Part shown: positions 51,188 to 59,640 of the stretch, one piece after another
How positions within the stretch are numbered: the stretch's first letter is position 1
Layout of the letters: every line of letters starts with the position of its first letter
DNA from: Roseivirga misakiensis
GTDB taxonomy: Bacteria > Bacteroidota > Bacteroidia > Cytophagales > Cyclobacteriaceae
NCBI RefSeq assembly: GCF_001747105.1
Contig: NZ_MDGQ01000003.1
Span: 1,054,001-1,118,000, forward strand
Direction of reading: 5' to 3'
Length of the DNA stretch: 64,000 nt
The notes under the pieces: model-generated
The model's database searches: none
Seen by the model: only the letters and a program-made list of their open reading frames with translations
What the model was told of the DNA's origin: nothing
Position numbers and translations under genes: made by a program

Positions 51188-53818
51188 TTAAAAGATGATT
51201 TTATAGCTAAGTACTGGAATGATTTCTCCTGCAAACGAGGACGGAACTACCGCTCCAGCAGCACGTGAAAAACGCTCTGCGACAATATTCGATCGGCTAG
51301 TCACATTCTGAATATCAAGCTTCCACTCATGGGTGATTTTGCGCTTATTTGTTTTTAAAGCAATCTGAAAGTCGATTCGAGCGTAGTCATCAAGTTGCCT
51401 ACCGAAAGGTCTATTATCAAAAAACACTGTTTCTTGTGCCTGGATAGATGCTGGTAAGTTGATTTCGGTCGTTCTTGCCCCTCCACCAATCACTGTCTCT
51501 AGCCCTATGCTTAGGGTTTTATTTTTGGAAACTGACCCTACTTTAAATGTTTTTCCGCCCACAGCATTTAGGTTATAATTTCCGTTATACCTGGAATTAA
51601 ACCAGTCATCGGCAATCGCCCTGAACTCGGAGTTATATAGTGAAGAAGTGATAAGGAAAAAATAGCCTTTTGATAAAAACTTCTCAAAGGTCAATTCTAT
51701 ACCATAATTTCTGCCTCGGCCTTCATTGACCAAAGGCAATCTTTGGAAAGCATTGTCCTGATTTAAAGATGAATAGCTTTCACTAGGGTCGGCACTGACC
51801 GGAATGTCATATAAATCTTGATAATATGCTTCAAGCTTTAAGTGGAAATCGTCTTTAAAATCTCGGTCATAGCCGACTACAAAGTGTCGTGCTTTCGCCA
51901 ATTCTAAGTTTCTGTTTGGCAGATAGGCTGTTAAATCCGTTCTAAACAACTCCGTGAAGTAAAGGGATGTTTCCTCTTTTCGACTATGTAGACCAAACCC
52001 GAAACTTAAGGCCTGATCGGCTTTAAACTGCCATTTAAGGCCAAAACGAGGCTCAATATTGTCCTGACCATCAAGGTTTAGCCTGATGTAATGTACCCCA
52101 CCAGTCATGGTCAAGCTATTGGACAAATTGAACTTATGGCTTACAAAAGATTGCCACATACCAAAACTACCAGTCTCATTGGCTTGGTACTTTAACTCGC
52201 CAGTCACTTCCCTCCCAATTGAATTGATATCATAGGAGAAATCAGAGTAAATAGCCCCAATTTTTGTACTATGCTTTGCGTTAAATTTTGTTTGGAGAGA
52301 AGTACTAATGCGGCTAACCCCATTTCTATAATCCTCAATATCCTCGTCGAACACTTGCCCATCGCTCACCCCCTCTAGGAAAAAATCATATTGCGTTTCA
52401 TTATGTGAAATGCCTGTTTCCAAATAAGATTTGTAGCCTAGGTTAATGATATGGGAAAAGCCTATGAGCCCTAGCCTATACTTCTCAGATTCTTTGAGCG
52501 AGAAAACCTGATTATTACTAGTTTCGTCAAAAAGCTCTTCAGTATCAGAAGTACCCCCAAGGCCATAAAGAGAAAAAGTACCCGCCGATTGTGTAGGCAT
52601 GTTGATCTTGAATGAAAGATCTTGATATGCTGGTACATTTACCCCATCGTTGGCCGCGTTCAAGCCAAGATTTTCGAGCAAAGAGATCGTCGAATAACGA
52701 TAATTGATCAGATAAGAAGCGTTCGGCACACCACGACCAGCAGGTCTTCGAATTGGCCCCTCGAAAGAAGCATCAAGGCCCAAAAACCCTGCTTGCAAAG
52801 CATATTCACGCTTTTCGTTATTTCCGTTTCGAAGCTTTAAGTCGAAAACTCCCGAAAAAGCATTACCATATTCAGCTGGGAAAGCACCAGTTAAAAAGTC
52901 CGAATTCGTTAAAGCATTACTATTGAGCATGCTGATCGCCCCGCTGGAAGCCCCATCAGAGGCAAAATGATTAGGGTTGGCGATTTCTATTCCTTCCAGT
53001 CGCCATAAAAGGCCACGCGGAGAGTTTCCCCGAATAATAATGCCATTATCCGTATCATCAGGGGCACTTACTACACCGGCATAAGTTGTGGCCATTCTTG
53101 CAGGATCATTGAAGCTGCCAGCATACTTACTAGTCTCTTCCACCGTAAAAGACTTAGCGCTAACCACAGCCATTTCGTTAAGCGGTCTAGCTTTATCTAG
53201 CTCGGCCACTACCACCACTGACTCAAGTTCTGTGACAGATTCTCTTAGCGCAATTCTCAACACCAATTCTTTGCCAGCATCAACAGTAAGGTTCTCCAAA
53301 TTAGAAGGCCAATAGCCGCTAAAAGTAGCCATTAGGGACTGTTTGCCCACAGGTACTTTTTCTAATTTAAATTGGCCATAGGTGTCTGTAGAAGCACCAA
53401 TTAATGGGTCCAAATTCTTAATAATGACATTAGCCCCAGGTATCGGTTGATTGGTTTCCGCCTCTACCACGACGCCGCGGATCGTTTGAAAAAGTAGCGG
53501 CGGTTCAGTGTTCAGAATTATGATTCTTTTACCCCTTTCTCGATAGGTAAAAGCCCCCGTTCCAAACACTTGCTCAAGTATTTCAAAGAGTGTCTTGTTT
53601 TGAGCTTGAATGGAAACTGACTTTTCTAAGTCGATTCCCAGATTAGAATAGGCAAATCTGAAGGTGCCTGCCGCTTCTAAGCGTTTCAACACCTCTGAAA
53701 TGGGTTGATCTTGAATTGCTAGGCTCAACCGTTGATTTAGCTTAGCATTTTCTGTTTGTGCTAGGCCATAGGAAACCATCAGCAGCATGGCTGCAAAAAA
53801 TATCGTATTGCGTAACAT
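51188..53818 (-). CDS. STN-containing TonB-dependent receptor
   Basis: This 876-aa protein has a signal peptide (about 1-20) and STN domain at about 27-100. A CarboxypepD-reg-like domain is at about 115-205 (IRGVVVEAETNQPIPGANVII). The plug is at about 215-330 (RGNSPRGLLWRLEGIEIANPNHF) and the barrel runs to ISFVLSYKIIF-type end strands. The STN domain transmits ligand binding to the FecR-like protein encoded just upstream, which then frees the ECF sigma factor. Iron chelates or glycans are the common cargo; the ligand cannot be read. Part of a sigma/FecR/receptor/STN operon. Confidence 0.92.
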   Translation of the reverse strand: MLRNTIFFAAMLLMVSYGLAQTENAKLNQRLSLAIQDQPISEVLKRLEAAGTFRFAYSNLGIDLEKSVSIQAQNKTLFEILEQVFGTGAFTYRERGKRIIILNTEPPLLFQTIRGVVVEAETNQPIPGANVIIKNLDPLIGASTDTYGQFKLEKVPVGKQSLMATFSGYWPSNLENLTVDAGKELVLRIALRESVTELESVVVVAELDKARPLNEMAVVSAKSFTVEETSKYAGSFNDPARMATTYAGVVSAPDDTDNGIIIRGNSPRGLLWRLEGIEIANPNHFASDGASSGAISMLNSNALTNSDFLTGAFPAEYGNAFSGVFDLKLRNGNNEKREYALQAGFLGLDASFEGPIRRPAGRGVPNASYLINYRYSTISLLENLGLNAANDGVNVPAYQDLSFKINMPTQSAGTFSLYGLGGTSDTEELFDETSNNQVFSLKESEKYRLGLIGFSHIINLGYKSYLETGISHNETQYDFFLEGVSDGQVFDEDIEDYRNGVSRISTSLQTKFNAKHSTKIGAIYSDFSYDINSIGREVTGELKYQANETGSFGMWQSFVSHKFNLSNSLTMTGGVHYIRLNLDGQDNIEPRFGLKWQFKADQALSFGFGLHSRKEETSLYFTELFRTDLTAYLPNRNLELAKARHFVVGYDRDFKDDFHLKLEAYYQDLYDIPVSADPSESYSSLNQDNAFQRLPLVNEGRGRNYGIELTFEKFLSKGYFFLITSSLYNSEFRAIADDWFNSRYNGNYNLNAVGGKTFKVGSVSKNKTLSIGLETVIGGGARTTEINLPASIQAQETVFFDNRPFGRQLDDYARIDFQIALKTNKRKITHEWKLDIQNVTSRSNIVAERFSRAAGAVVPSSFAGEIIPVLSYKIIF

Positions 53819-53849
53819 TATAATGAGTTTAAATCCTTTGGGCGCTATA

Positions 53850-54821
53850 TTATTTACATCCCGTACCTACTAATTGATAGAGCTGACCCTCTCTTTTTAT
53901 TGTAATGTCAAAAACTTCGGCGAGCGTTGCCAATACCTCATCTAATGGTTCATTTTCAAAGGTTGTAGTGACTGGACAGCCTAAAAAATCTTTGTGCATG
54001 ATCTCCAGTACCACTTTATAATGTTCAGAAATGTCGCTCACTACTTCTTCCATTGGTGTATTGTCGAAAACCAGCTTATTTGTTCTCCAAGACATCAGAT
54101 TAGGTTTATCGCTCATGGACTTTTGAACCAGCCCTTTGGAATCAACCGTAACTTTTTGTCCTGGAGTAAGCGTTGCCTGCTGTTTTCCTTTGGTGAACCT
54201 AACCTTACCGGTAATTAAATTAAGCTCAAAGGCTTCGCCGTCGCCTTTATTTATGTTAAAAGAAGTTCCCAAAACTTCTGTTTTAGTAGACCCAGCACTC
54301 ACCACAAAAGGTTTGTCGGGGTTATGTGCCACATCAAAAAACGCTTCTCCTTCAAGCGTTACTTCGCGTTTACCACCTGTAAAGGTGTCTGGGTAATCCA
54401 ATTTCGCGCCTTCATTCAACCACACGATGGTACCATCCGACAAGCGCACTTCTACTTTACCGCTGTCAGCCACCATTTCTCGCATTTCTATCCGCTCAGG
54501 TCTAAGCCAAAGAAAAGCTGTCGCTGCTAAGAGCACCACTGCCGCCGCATACTTCCAAATATATCTTGTGTTGCTCATTTGCTTAGTTGACGCTATATCA
54601 GTTTTGGATTGAAGCGCTGCCCAATTCTTATTAAGGTCTATTGCATCAAAATCCTGAATGGTATTGGAGCGTTCCCATACCTTACGAAGCTTATCTAGTT
54701 CTACTTGATTCTCCTTATCCTCAGATAGCCAAGCCTCCACTTTGGTCTTCTCTTCTGGCGAAGCAATCTCCCTGACATAGTCAAGAAGCAGGTGGTCAGA
54801 TATGGTAGAATCGTTTTTCAT
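53850..54821 (-). CDS. FecR-like anti-sigma/sensor protein
   Basis: This 323-aa single-pass protein has a cytosolic N-terminal anti-sigma part at 1-87 (LDYVREIASPEEKTKVEAWL), membrane helix at 88-106, and FecR domain at about 115-215 (DSGKVEVRLSDGTIVWLNEGAKL, GEAFFDVAHNPDKPFVV). The C-terminal DUF4974-like region is at about 250-320 (NTPMEEVVSDISEHYKV). It holds or activates the ECF sigma factor and receives the signal from the receptor's STN domain. It lies between the sigma and receptor genes as usual. Confidence 0.93.
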   Translation of the reverse strand: MKNDSTISDHLLLDYVREIASPEEKTKVEAWLSEDKENQVELDKLRKVWERSNTIQDFDAIDLNKNWAALQSKTDIASTKQMSNTRYIWKYAAAVVLLAATAFLWLRPERIEMREMVADSGKVEVRLSDGTIVWLNEGAKLDYPDTFTGGKREVTLEGEAFFDVAHNPDKPFVVSAGSTKTEVLGTSFNINKGDGEAFELNLITGKVRFTKGKQQATLTPGQKVTVDSKGLVQKSMSDKPNLMSWRTNKLVFDNTPMEEVVSDISEHYKVVLEIMHKDFLGCPVTTTFENEPLDEVLATLAEVFDITIKREGQLYQLVGTGCK

Positions 54822-54879
54822 GGCTTACATCAATAAGACGAACGAGTTGTTTGATACACGTAAGTGCATATAATATTTT

Positions 54880-55521
54880 TCATAAAAAAGTACTTAATGA
54901 TATGATTATCAGTGCTTTAAGATATTCAAAAACATCTATCCTCAACCGCTTAAGAGCATTGCTAATCTGTGTTTCGACCGTTCTCTTGGAGATTTTCAAG
55001 ATATCAGCGATCTCTTGATTTCTTTTTCCTTCCAGTCTACTCATTTTAAAAACCTGTTGGCACTGAGTAGGTAATTGTTGGATGGCATTATGGATCCGCT
55101 CCTCAAGCTCAGTCTCAATCATGGTGTCGTTGAAATCAAACTGATCGTCGAAATTGGCCTGCTTGATTTGCTCATGATGTTCGGATTTTGACTTGACCGA
55201 TCTTAAATGATCGATGCATTTATTTCGAACGGATTGAAACAGAAAGGCCTTTAGCGAAGTGTGGAATTGTGCCGTTTTTCGGTTTTCATACAGCTTCACC
55301 AAAACTTCTTGCACCAAATCTTCGGCGATCTGTAAATCGCCAACAAACTTCTTAGCGAATACAGTAAGTACTTTAAAATACTTCAAAAAGACATTTTCAA
55401 ATGCCTTTTCGCTGCCTTGTGACAGTTCCTGTTGCAGTTCTATTTCGTCTTGATTGAGCACTTGCCTCAAATCTAATTCAAAATTTCTTGTAGAATCAAT
55501 TGCAAAATTATTTTCATTCAT
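54880..55521 (-). CDS. ECF RNA polymerase sigma factor (Bacteroidetes-type, FecI-like)
   Basis: This 213-aa protein has sigma region 2 at about 45-110 (VFLKYFKVLTVFAKKFVGD, AEDLVQEVLVKLYENR) and region 4 at about 150-200 (LPTQCQQVFKMSRLEGKRNQEIADIL). A short hydrophobic tail (ALIIISLSTFL) follows, which is unusual and may bind the membrane or the anti-sigma factor. The ATG at 55521 is only one base from the palindromic operator 55523-55541 of the divergent cluster. Either the true start is further in, or this operator also covers the leader of the sigma gene. Confidence 0.92.
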   Translation of the reverse strand: MNENNFAIDSTRNFELDLRQVLNQDEIELQQELSQGSEKAFENVFLKYFKVLTVFAKKFVGDLQIAEDLVQEVLVKLYENRKTAQFHTSLKAFLFQSVRNKCIDHLRSVKSKSEHHEQIKQANFDDQFDFNDTMIETELEERIHNAIQQLPTQCQQVFKMSRLEGKRNQEIADILKISKRTVETQISNALKRLRIDVFEYLKALIIISLSTFL

Positions 55522-55522
55522 T

Positions 55523-55541
55523 TACTTTGTAATTCAAAGTA
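55523..55541. promoter_or_regulatory. Operator palindrome TACTTTG-N5-CAAAGTA, copy 1
   Basis: Perfect 7-bp arms flank TAATT. It overlaps a plus-strand promoter: TTG at 55500-55502, 19 bases, then TTACTTTG at 55522-55529, with ATG 55551 downstream. A protein bound here would block that promoter. Copy 2 lies before creD (56493-56509). The likely binder is the winged-helix regulator at 56165-56473. Confidence 0.65.
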
Positions 55542-55550
55542 CTTTTAAAA

Positions 55551-56168
55551 ATGGAAAAAGATTATTTACAAGACATCTCCGAGATAAGATCCATCATGGA
55601 AAAATCTTCTCGGTTTATCTCCTTAAGTGGGTTATCTGGTGTTATGGCGGGTATATATGCGCTTGTCGGTGCGGCCATTGCCCATCGTTTGGTATACACC
55701 AGCGACACCGTAGTTTATAGTCAGTTAGTGGTGCGTGATGTCAGGGGAAATGTTGTGAATCTAATCATTATTGCTTTAGCCATTTTAGTACTTACAATCG
55801 GTACGGGCATTTATCTTACCAAGAAAAAGGCCAAACAGGACGGTGTGAAAAGTTGGGATAAAACTACTGAACGCCTTTTAATCAATTTGATGATTCCACT
55901 AGTAGCGGGTGGTATTTTAGTGATCATTTTCTACCAACAAGGCTTAATCGGGATGATCGCTCCTGTGACACTTATCTTTTATGGTATGGGGTTGATCAAT
56001 GCTAGCCATTATACCTACCGAGACATTCGGTTTTTGGGAATATCAGAAGTAATATTGGGGCTTATTGCAAGTGCGGTAATCGGTTATGGCCTGCTCATTT
56101 GGGCGATTGGCTTCGGTGTATTGCACATTGTTTATGGTGCACTAATGTATTTTAAATACGAGCGTTGA
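55551..56168 (+). CDS. Membrane protein of the winged-helix/CreD cluster
   Basis: This 205-aa protein has about six membrane helices: 25-45, 70-90, 112-130, 133-150, 157-175 and 176-200. The charged N-terminus reads MEKDYLQDISEIRSIMEKSS. Function unknown; such proteins sit next to a winged-helix regulator and CreD in other Bacteroidota (recollection, not checked). The stop overlaps the TTG start of the regulator gene. The operator palindrome lies ten bases before the ATG. Confidence 0.7.
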   Translation: MEKDYLQDISEIRSIMEKSSRFISLSGLSGVMAGIYALVGAAIAHRLVYTSDTVVYSQLVVRDVRGNVVNLIIIALAILVLTIGTGIYLTKKKAKQDGVKSWDKTTERLLINLMIPLVAGGILVIIFYQQGLIGMIAPVTLIFYGMGLINASHYTYRDIRFLGISEVILGLIASAVIGYGLLIWAIGFGVLHIVYGALMYFKYER

Positions 56169-56473
56169 AGGTAGATATACATAAGCTTAATAAGGCCTTT
56201 GAAAATAGGGTGAGGCTAGGCATTATGTCGGCATTAATTGCCGGAGAGGCCATGGACTTTAACAGGCTCAAAGAGTTGTTGGATGTGACTGATGGCAACT
56301 TGGCAAGTCACTTGAAGGCTCTAGAGAAAGAGGCCTTTATTGAAGTTCAAAAGTCATTTGTCGGAAGAAAACCGAATACAAAATACTTGGCCACAAGGGC
56401 AGGTAAAAAGGCCTTTGCAGCACACATTGATGCGCTGGAAGCCTTGATTAAAAAACAGACAGGGAGAGGGTAA
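56165..56473 (+). CDS. Winged-helix transcriptional regulator (MarR/ArsR-like)
   Basis: This 102-aa DNA-binding protein is almost entirely a winged-helix domain. It has NRVRLGIMSALIAGEAMDF, recognition-helix region VTDGNLASHLKALEKEAFI, and the wing KSFVGRKPNTKYLATRAGK. The start is TTG, overlapping the upstream stop (TTGA), so it is coupled to the membrane protein. Regulators of this type are small dimers that bind palindromes of about 17 bp. The repeated ACTTTG-N5-CAAAGT in front of its own operon and of creD is a fitting target, giving autoregulation. Confidence 0.88.
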   Translation: MKVDIHKLNKAFENRVRLGIMSALIAGEAMDFNRLKELLDVTDGNLASHLKALEKEAFIEVQKSFVGRKPNTKYLATRAGKKAFAAHIDALEALIKKQTGRG

Positions 56474-56492
56474 TATATTTTTTTACTCTTTC

Positions 56493-56509
56493 ACTTTGAA
56501 TTACAAAGT
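56493..56509. promoter_or_regulatory. Operator palindrome ACTTTG-N5-CAAAGT, copy 2
   Basis: Perfect 6-bp arms flank AATTA, upstream of creD. Its downstream side (ACAAAGTACTTTTAAA) closely matches that of copy 1. It lies 18 bases before ATG 56528, so creD can be controlled separately from the upstream pair. Confidence 0.65.
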
Positions 56510-56527
56510 ACTTTTAAATTTAAAATT

Positions 56528-57937
56528 ATGGATCAAAAACAAGAAACAGCATTTGAAAAGATTAACAACGCCATTAAAAACTCTGTCAGCGTAAAGCTGC
56601 TCAGCATAGGCTTCCTCATTGCCATATTACTCATTCCTCAGTCAATGATTAGGTCATTGATTCGAGACCGCCAAAGCAATCAATTTAAGGCGGTTAGCGA
56701 AGTTTCAGACAGTTGGGCTGCTCCCTTAGAGCTGACTGGCCCCATAATTTCAGTCCCCTTTGAAATAGTAGAGGTCTATCAAGACAAAAAGACGAGAACC
56801 AAAAAGTATGCTCACTTCTTGCCCGATGAACTCAACATTGACGGAACCCTAAGCCCTGAAACCAGAAAGCGCGGCATTTATGAGGTGATTGTTTATTCCA
56901 CCGATTTAAAGCTAAATGGCAGCTTTGATCAAATAGACCTAACACAGTTTACCAATCAGCCCGAAAATATCCTTTGGGATGAAGCCGTATTGAGCATCGG
57001 TATTCCAGATATGCGGGGTATTCAGGCCGATGTTCAATTCCAGTTAGGCAAAAAAACACATCGAATGGAATCAGGTATTCCCGCCTATTTAGAATTGAAT
57101 TTAGCGCAATCCGAGCCACGCATAGACTATCATGTCGATAGACAAGGCCAAAAACAAACGGGTGTCAACGCGCGCATCAAAATCGACCCGAAAAGTGAAA
57201 AAATGGACTTTTCTGTTGATTTAGACATCAGGGGTACAAAAACTTTGATGTTTAACCCTGTTGGTAAATCGACCAATGTAAAAATTGAGTCTTCCTGGCC
57301 TCACCCAAGTTTTACTGGTCAGTTTTTACCAGACGACTATGAAATCACCGAAAAAGGATTTACTGCGAATTGGTCGGTCTTTGATTTAAATAGAAATTAC
57401 CCACAACAATGGGTTGGAAAAGCGCATGCCATTAGTGCTGCAGATTTTGGTGTAAACCTATACCAGCCTGTAGATAATTATCAACAAAACACACGATCGG
57501 CCAAATACGCGGTACTCATCTTATTTCTCACTTTTATCTCGTTCTTCTTCATCGAAATCTTAAACAAGAAGAAAATTCATCCTATCCAATACATTCTCGT
57601 TGGCTTAACCCTCACTATTTTTTATACCCTGCTGCTCTCTCTGTCAGAACTTGTTGGGTTTAGTTCTGCTTACTGGATAGCCGCAGGAATCATCATAACT
57701 ATGCTTACGCTTTACTCACTTTCCATGCTCAAGAGTAAAAAGTTAGCGGGCTTTATGCTCTTCTTTTTTACACTCATTTACACCTTCATTTTTGTCATTC
57801 TGCGCATGGAAGACTTCTCTCTTTTGGTTGGCAGCTTTGGGCTCTTATTTGTCCTAAGCATCTGCATGTACCTCTCGAGAAAAGTAGACTGGTACAATAT
57901 TTCTAACAAGCAAAAGGTCGAAAATGCAACGGTTTAA
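56528..57937 (+). CDS. creD: Cell envelope integrity protein CreD
   Basis: This 469-aa inner-membrane protein has one N-terminal helix (about 20-38). A large periplasmic beta domain at about 45-325 carries SDSWAAPLELTGPIISVPF and AVLSIGIPDMRGIQ. Five or six C-terminal helices lie at about 325-455 (YAVLILFLTFISFFFIEILNKKKIHPIQY). These match CreD, an envelope-stress protein in the CreBC regulon of enterobacteria and tied to beta-lactam response in some species. Here it is controlled by an adjacent winged-helix protein instead. The class D beta-lactamase is 35 kb away, with no shared operator seen. Confidence 0.9.
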   Translation: MDQKQETAFEKINNAIKNSVSVKLLSIGFLIAILLIPQSMIRSLIRDRQSNQFKAVSEVSDSWAAPLELTGPIISVPFEIVEVYQDKKTRTKKYAHFLPDELNIDGTLSPETRKRGIYEVIVYSTDLKLNGSFDQIDLTQFTNQPENILWDEAVLSIGIPDMRGIQADVQFQLGKKTHRMESGIPAYLELNLAQSEPRIDYHVDRQGQKQTGVNARIKIDPKSEKMDFSVDLDIRGTKTLMFNPVGKSTNVKIESSWPHPSFTGQFLPDDYEITEKGFTANWSVFDLNRNYPQQWVGKAHAISAADFGVNLYQPVDNYQQNTRSAKYAVLILFLTFISFFFIEILNKKKIHPIQYILVGLTLTIFYTLLLSLSELVGFSSAYWIAAGIIITMLTLYSLSMLKSKKLAGFMLFFFTLIYTFIFVILRMEDFSLLVGSFGLLFVLSICMYLSRKVDWYNISNKQKVENATV

Positions 57938-58919
57938 ACTCAAACTTCTACTCCGAGGAGGGCTTTTCCTCCTCAGAGTTTACTGCTTCTTTCGTCAGCA
58001 GCAGAACAAGGAAAGGCTCATTGCCGCTATGCTACTTATACCAGCCGTAGTGCTGCTGGTACCGACCTATACTTTCGAGCTCACTCTGTTGCAGTCTTTT
58101 TTGTTTCAGGCCATGCTCGTGTATGGCATTCTGAGTATTTGGTGGATCGTGAAGCATCACTATCGATTAGCCGGCATCAATTTCATGATTTACCTGCTGT
58201 TGCTGTTCAAAATAAACACACCAATGGACGCAAGTCGAGGTGTAGACGCAGGAAGTGAATCCTTAAAAGTAATGCAGTTTAATGTACACGCGATTAACAG
58301 AACTTTTGAGCATACAATTGAAAAGGTGATTCAACTAAACCCTGATTTCATCTCCTTTCAAGAAGTGGGACCAATTTGGGCTGATTATTTAGAAAATGGA
58401 CTCAAAGAGCACTACCCTTACTACCGTGTGATGACCCACCCGTTGGAAAGTCAAGGCATCGCTGTATTTAGTAAATACCCCTTAATAGAAATCGAACGTC
58501 TGTTATGGCATGGAACGGCCAACATTGCTGGAAAAGTCCTTTTGGGTGATGAAGAAGTAAATTTTCTAGCAATGCATACCATGTCTCCTACTACAAAACT
58601 CCGTTGGGAAGGAAGAAATAAGCACATACAAAGGGCCAAACAGCACATTGCTGAAAAAGGTGGTGAGTTTCTGGTTTTAGGAGATTTTAATACGGTTCCT
58701 TGGGATCAGCGGTTACTCAACTTTAAAGCATCTACCCGGTTGAAGGATAGCCGCAAAAAGTTGACGCCAACTTATCCCACTTGGAACCCTTTTCTTGGTC
58801 AAATTCCCATCGATTATATCTTCTATTCAGAAGGTTTGGGCTGTGATGGACTGGATGCCATCAAGATCACCTCTGATCATAAAGCCATTTTAGGAACCTT
58901 TTTAATTAGCAACCGATGA
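57924..58919 (+). CDS. Membrane-anchored endonuclease/exonuclease/phosphatase family protein
   Basis: This 331-aa protein has an N-terminal basic, hydrophobic part with two or three membrane segments (about 10-90). A EEP-type domain follows at about 110-330: VMQFNVHAIN, ISFQEVGP, GIAVFSKYPL, LAMHTMSP, LGDFNTVPWD, IDYIFYS and the final SDHKAI. The catalytic Asn, Glu, Asp-x-Asn and Asp-His residues are present. Such proteins are often exported-side phosphodiesterases. The gene overlaps creD by 14 bases, so its translation is coupled to it. Confidence 0.85.
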   Translation: MQRFKLKLLLRGGLFLLRVYCFFRQQQNKERLIAAMLLIPAVVLLVPTYTFELTLLQSFLFQAMLVYGILSIWWIVKHHYRLAGINFMIYLLLLFKINTPMDASRGVDAGSESLKVMQFNVHAINRTFEHTIEKVIQLNPDFISFQEVGPIWADYLENGLKEHYPYYRVMTHPLESQGIAVFSKYPLIEIERLLWHGTANIAGKVLLGDEEVNFLAMHTMSPTTKLRWEGRNKHIQRAKQHIAEKGGEFLVLGDFNTVPWDQRLLNFKASTRLKDSRKKLTPTYPTWNPFLGQIPIDYIFYSEGLGCDGLDAIKITSDHKAILGTFLISNR

Positions 58920-59431
58920 GCCGGTGGGAAAAGACATTAAAATGGATGACTAAAATAAGTTATGCCTTGTTGATATTCATTTTAGCCAACACGTTCATCG
59001 CTCACGTAAATCCGATTGAGTTTCGGGATGTGGATTTGAAGTTTGAATATGAACTGGTGCTAATGCTCGCCACACCGTTATTGGTCTTTCTCCTCGTGAT
59101 CTTGGACTACCTGAGAAATCCAGCCCAAAGGATTTTCTTCATCAACTTTATTTTGGGAATTCCGCTCTCAATATTCTCGCTCATCTTGGTCATACTCATT
59201 ACAAATTCGATAGATATGAGCCGTGGAAGCGAACGAGAAATTTTCAAACATCGTTTTGATGAAAGAAGCAGAATAGTCTACCGAACCTCTTACTGGGATG
59301 GTCACCACCGGGAGGGTCAAACCTACAAGTTGAAAACACTTAACAAGTTTTTCCAGTTAACATTAAGGACTGACACCGCTGAACTAAATGCTTATCAATG
59401 GATAGACTTAACCAAAGGACTTAAAAATTGA
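58916..59431 (+). CDS. Membrane protein of unknown function
   Basis: This 171-aa protein has membrane helices at about 10-30 (ISYALLIFILANTFIAHV), 45-65 (LVLMLATPLLVFLLVILDYL) and 74-98 (FFINFILGIPLSIFSLILVILI). A soluble C-terminal part of about 70 residues follows. Not recognised. The ATG overlaps the stop of the endonuclease/phosphatase-family gene by four bases, so it belongs to the same transcript as creD. Confidence 0.65.
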   Translation: MSRWEKTLKWMTKISYALLIFILANTFIAHVNPIEFRDVDLKFEYELVLMLATPLLVFLLVILDYLRNPAQRIFFINFILGIPLSIFSLILVILITNSIDMSRGSEREIFKHRFDERSRIVYRTSYWDGHHREGQTYKLKTLNKFFQLTLRTDTAELNAYQWIDLTKGLKN

Positions 59432-59434
59432 TAC

Positions 59435-59575
59435 ATGAAAAAATCTAAATCATTACGTTACCTATGTCGATTCTTCGACTGCTTGGTTCTTTTATTGATA
59501 GGCTATGCACTAGTGGTTCCTAAGCTTCTCCCCGCCATTGATATTTCAGGGCTAGGAAGCTTGGCTTTCTTTTAA
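59435..59575 (+). CDS. Possible 46-aa membrane peptide
   Basis: An ATG three bases after the preceding stop opens a 46-codon frame (MKKSKSLRYLCRFFDC then LVLLLIGYALVVPKLLP). It is basic at the N-terminus, then has one membrane helix. Position and composition fit a small last gene of the creD transcript, but no homology was recognised and it could be chance. Confidence 0.4.
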   Translation: MKKSKSLRYLCRFFDCLVLLLIGYALVVPKLLPAIDISGLGSLAFF

Positions 59576-59640
59576 TTGCCTGTTGCAATTCCACCTGTAA
59601 ATCAAGACCTTTGTGAATTCTGCATTTTGCAGTCCAATTC

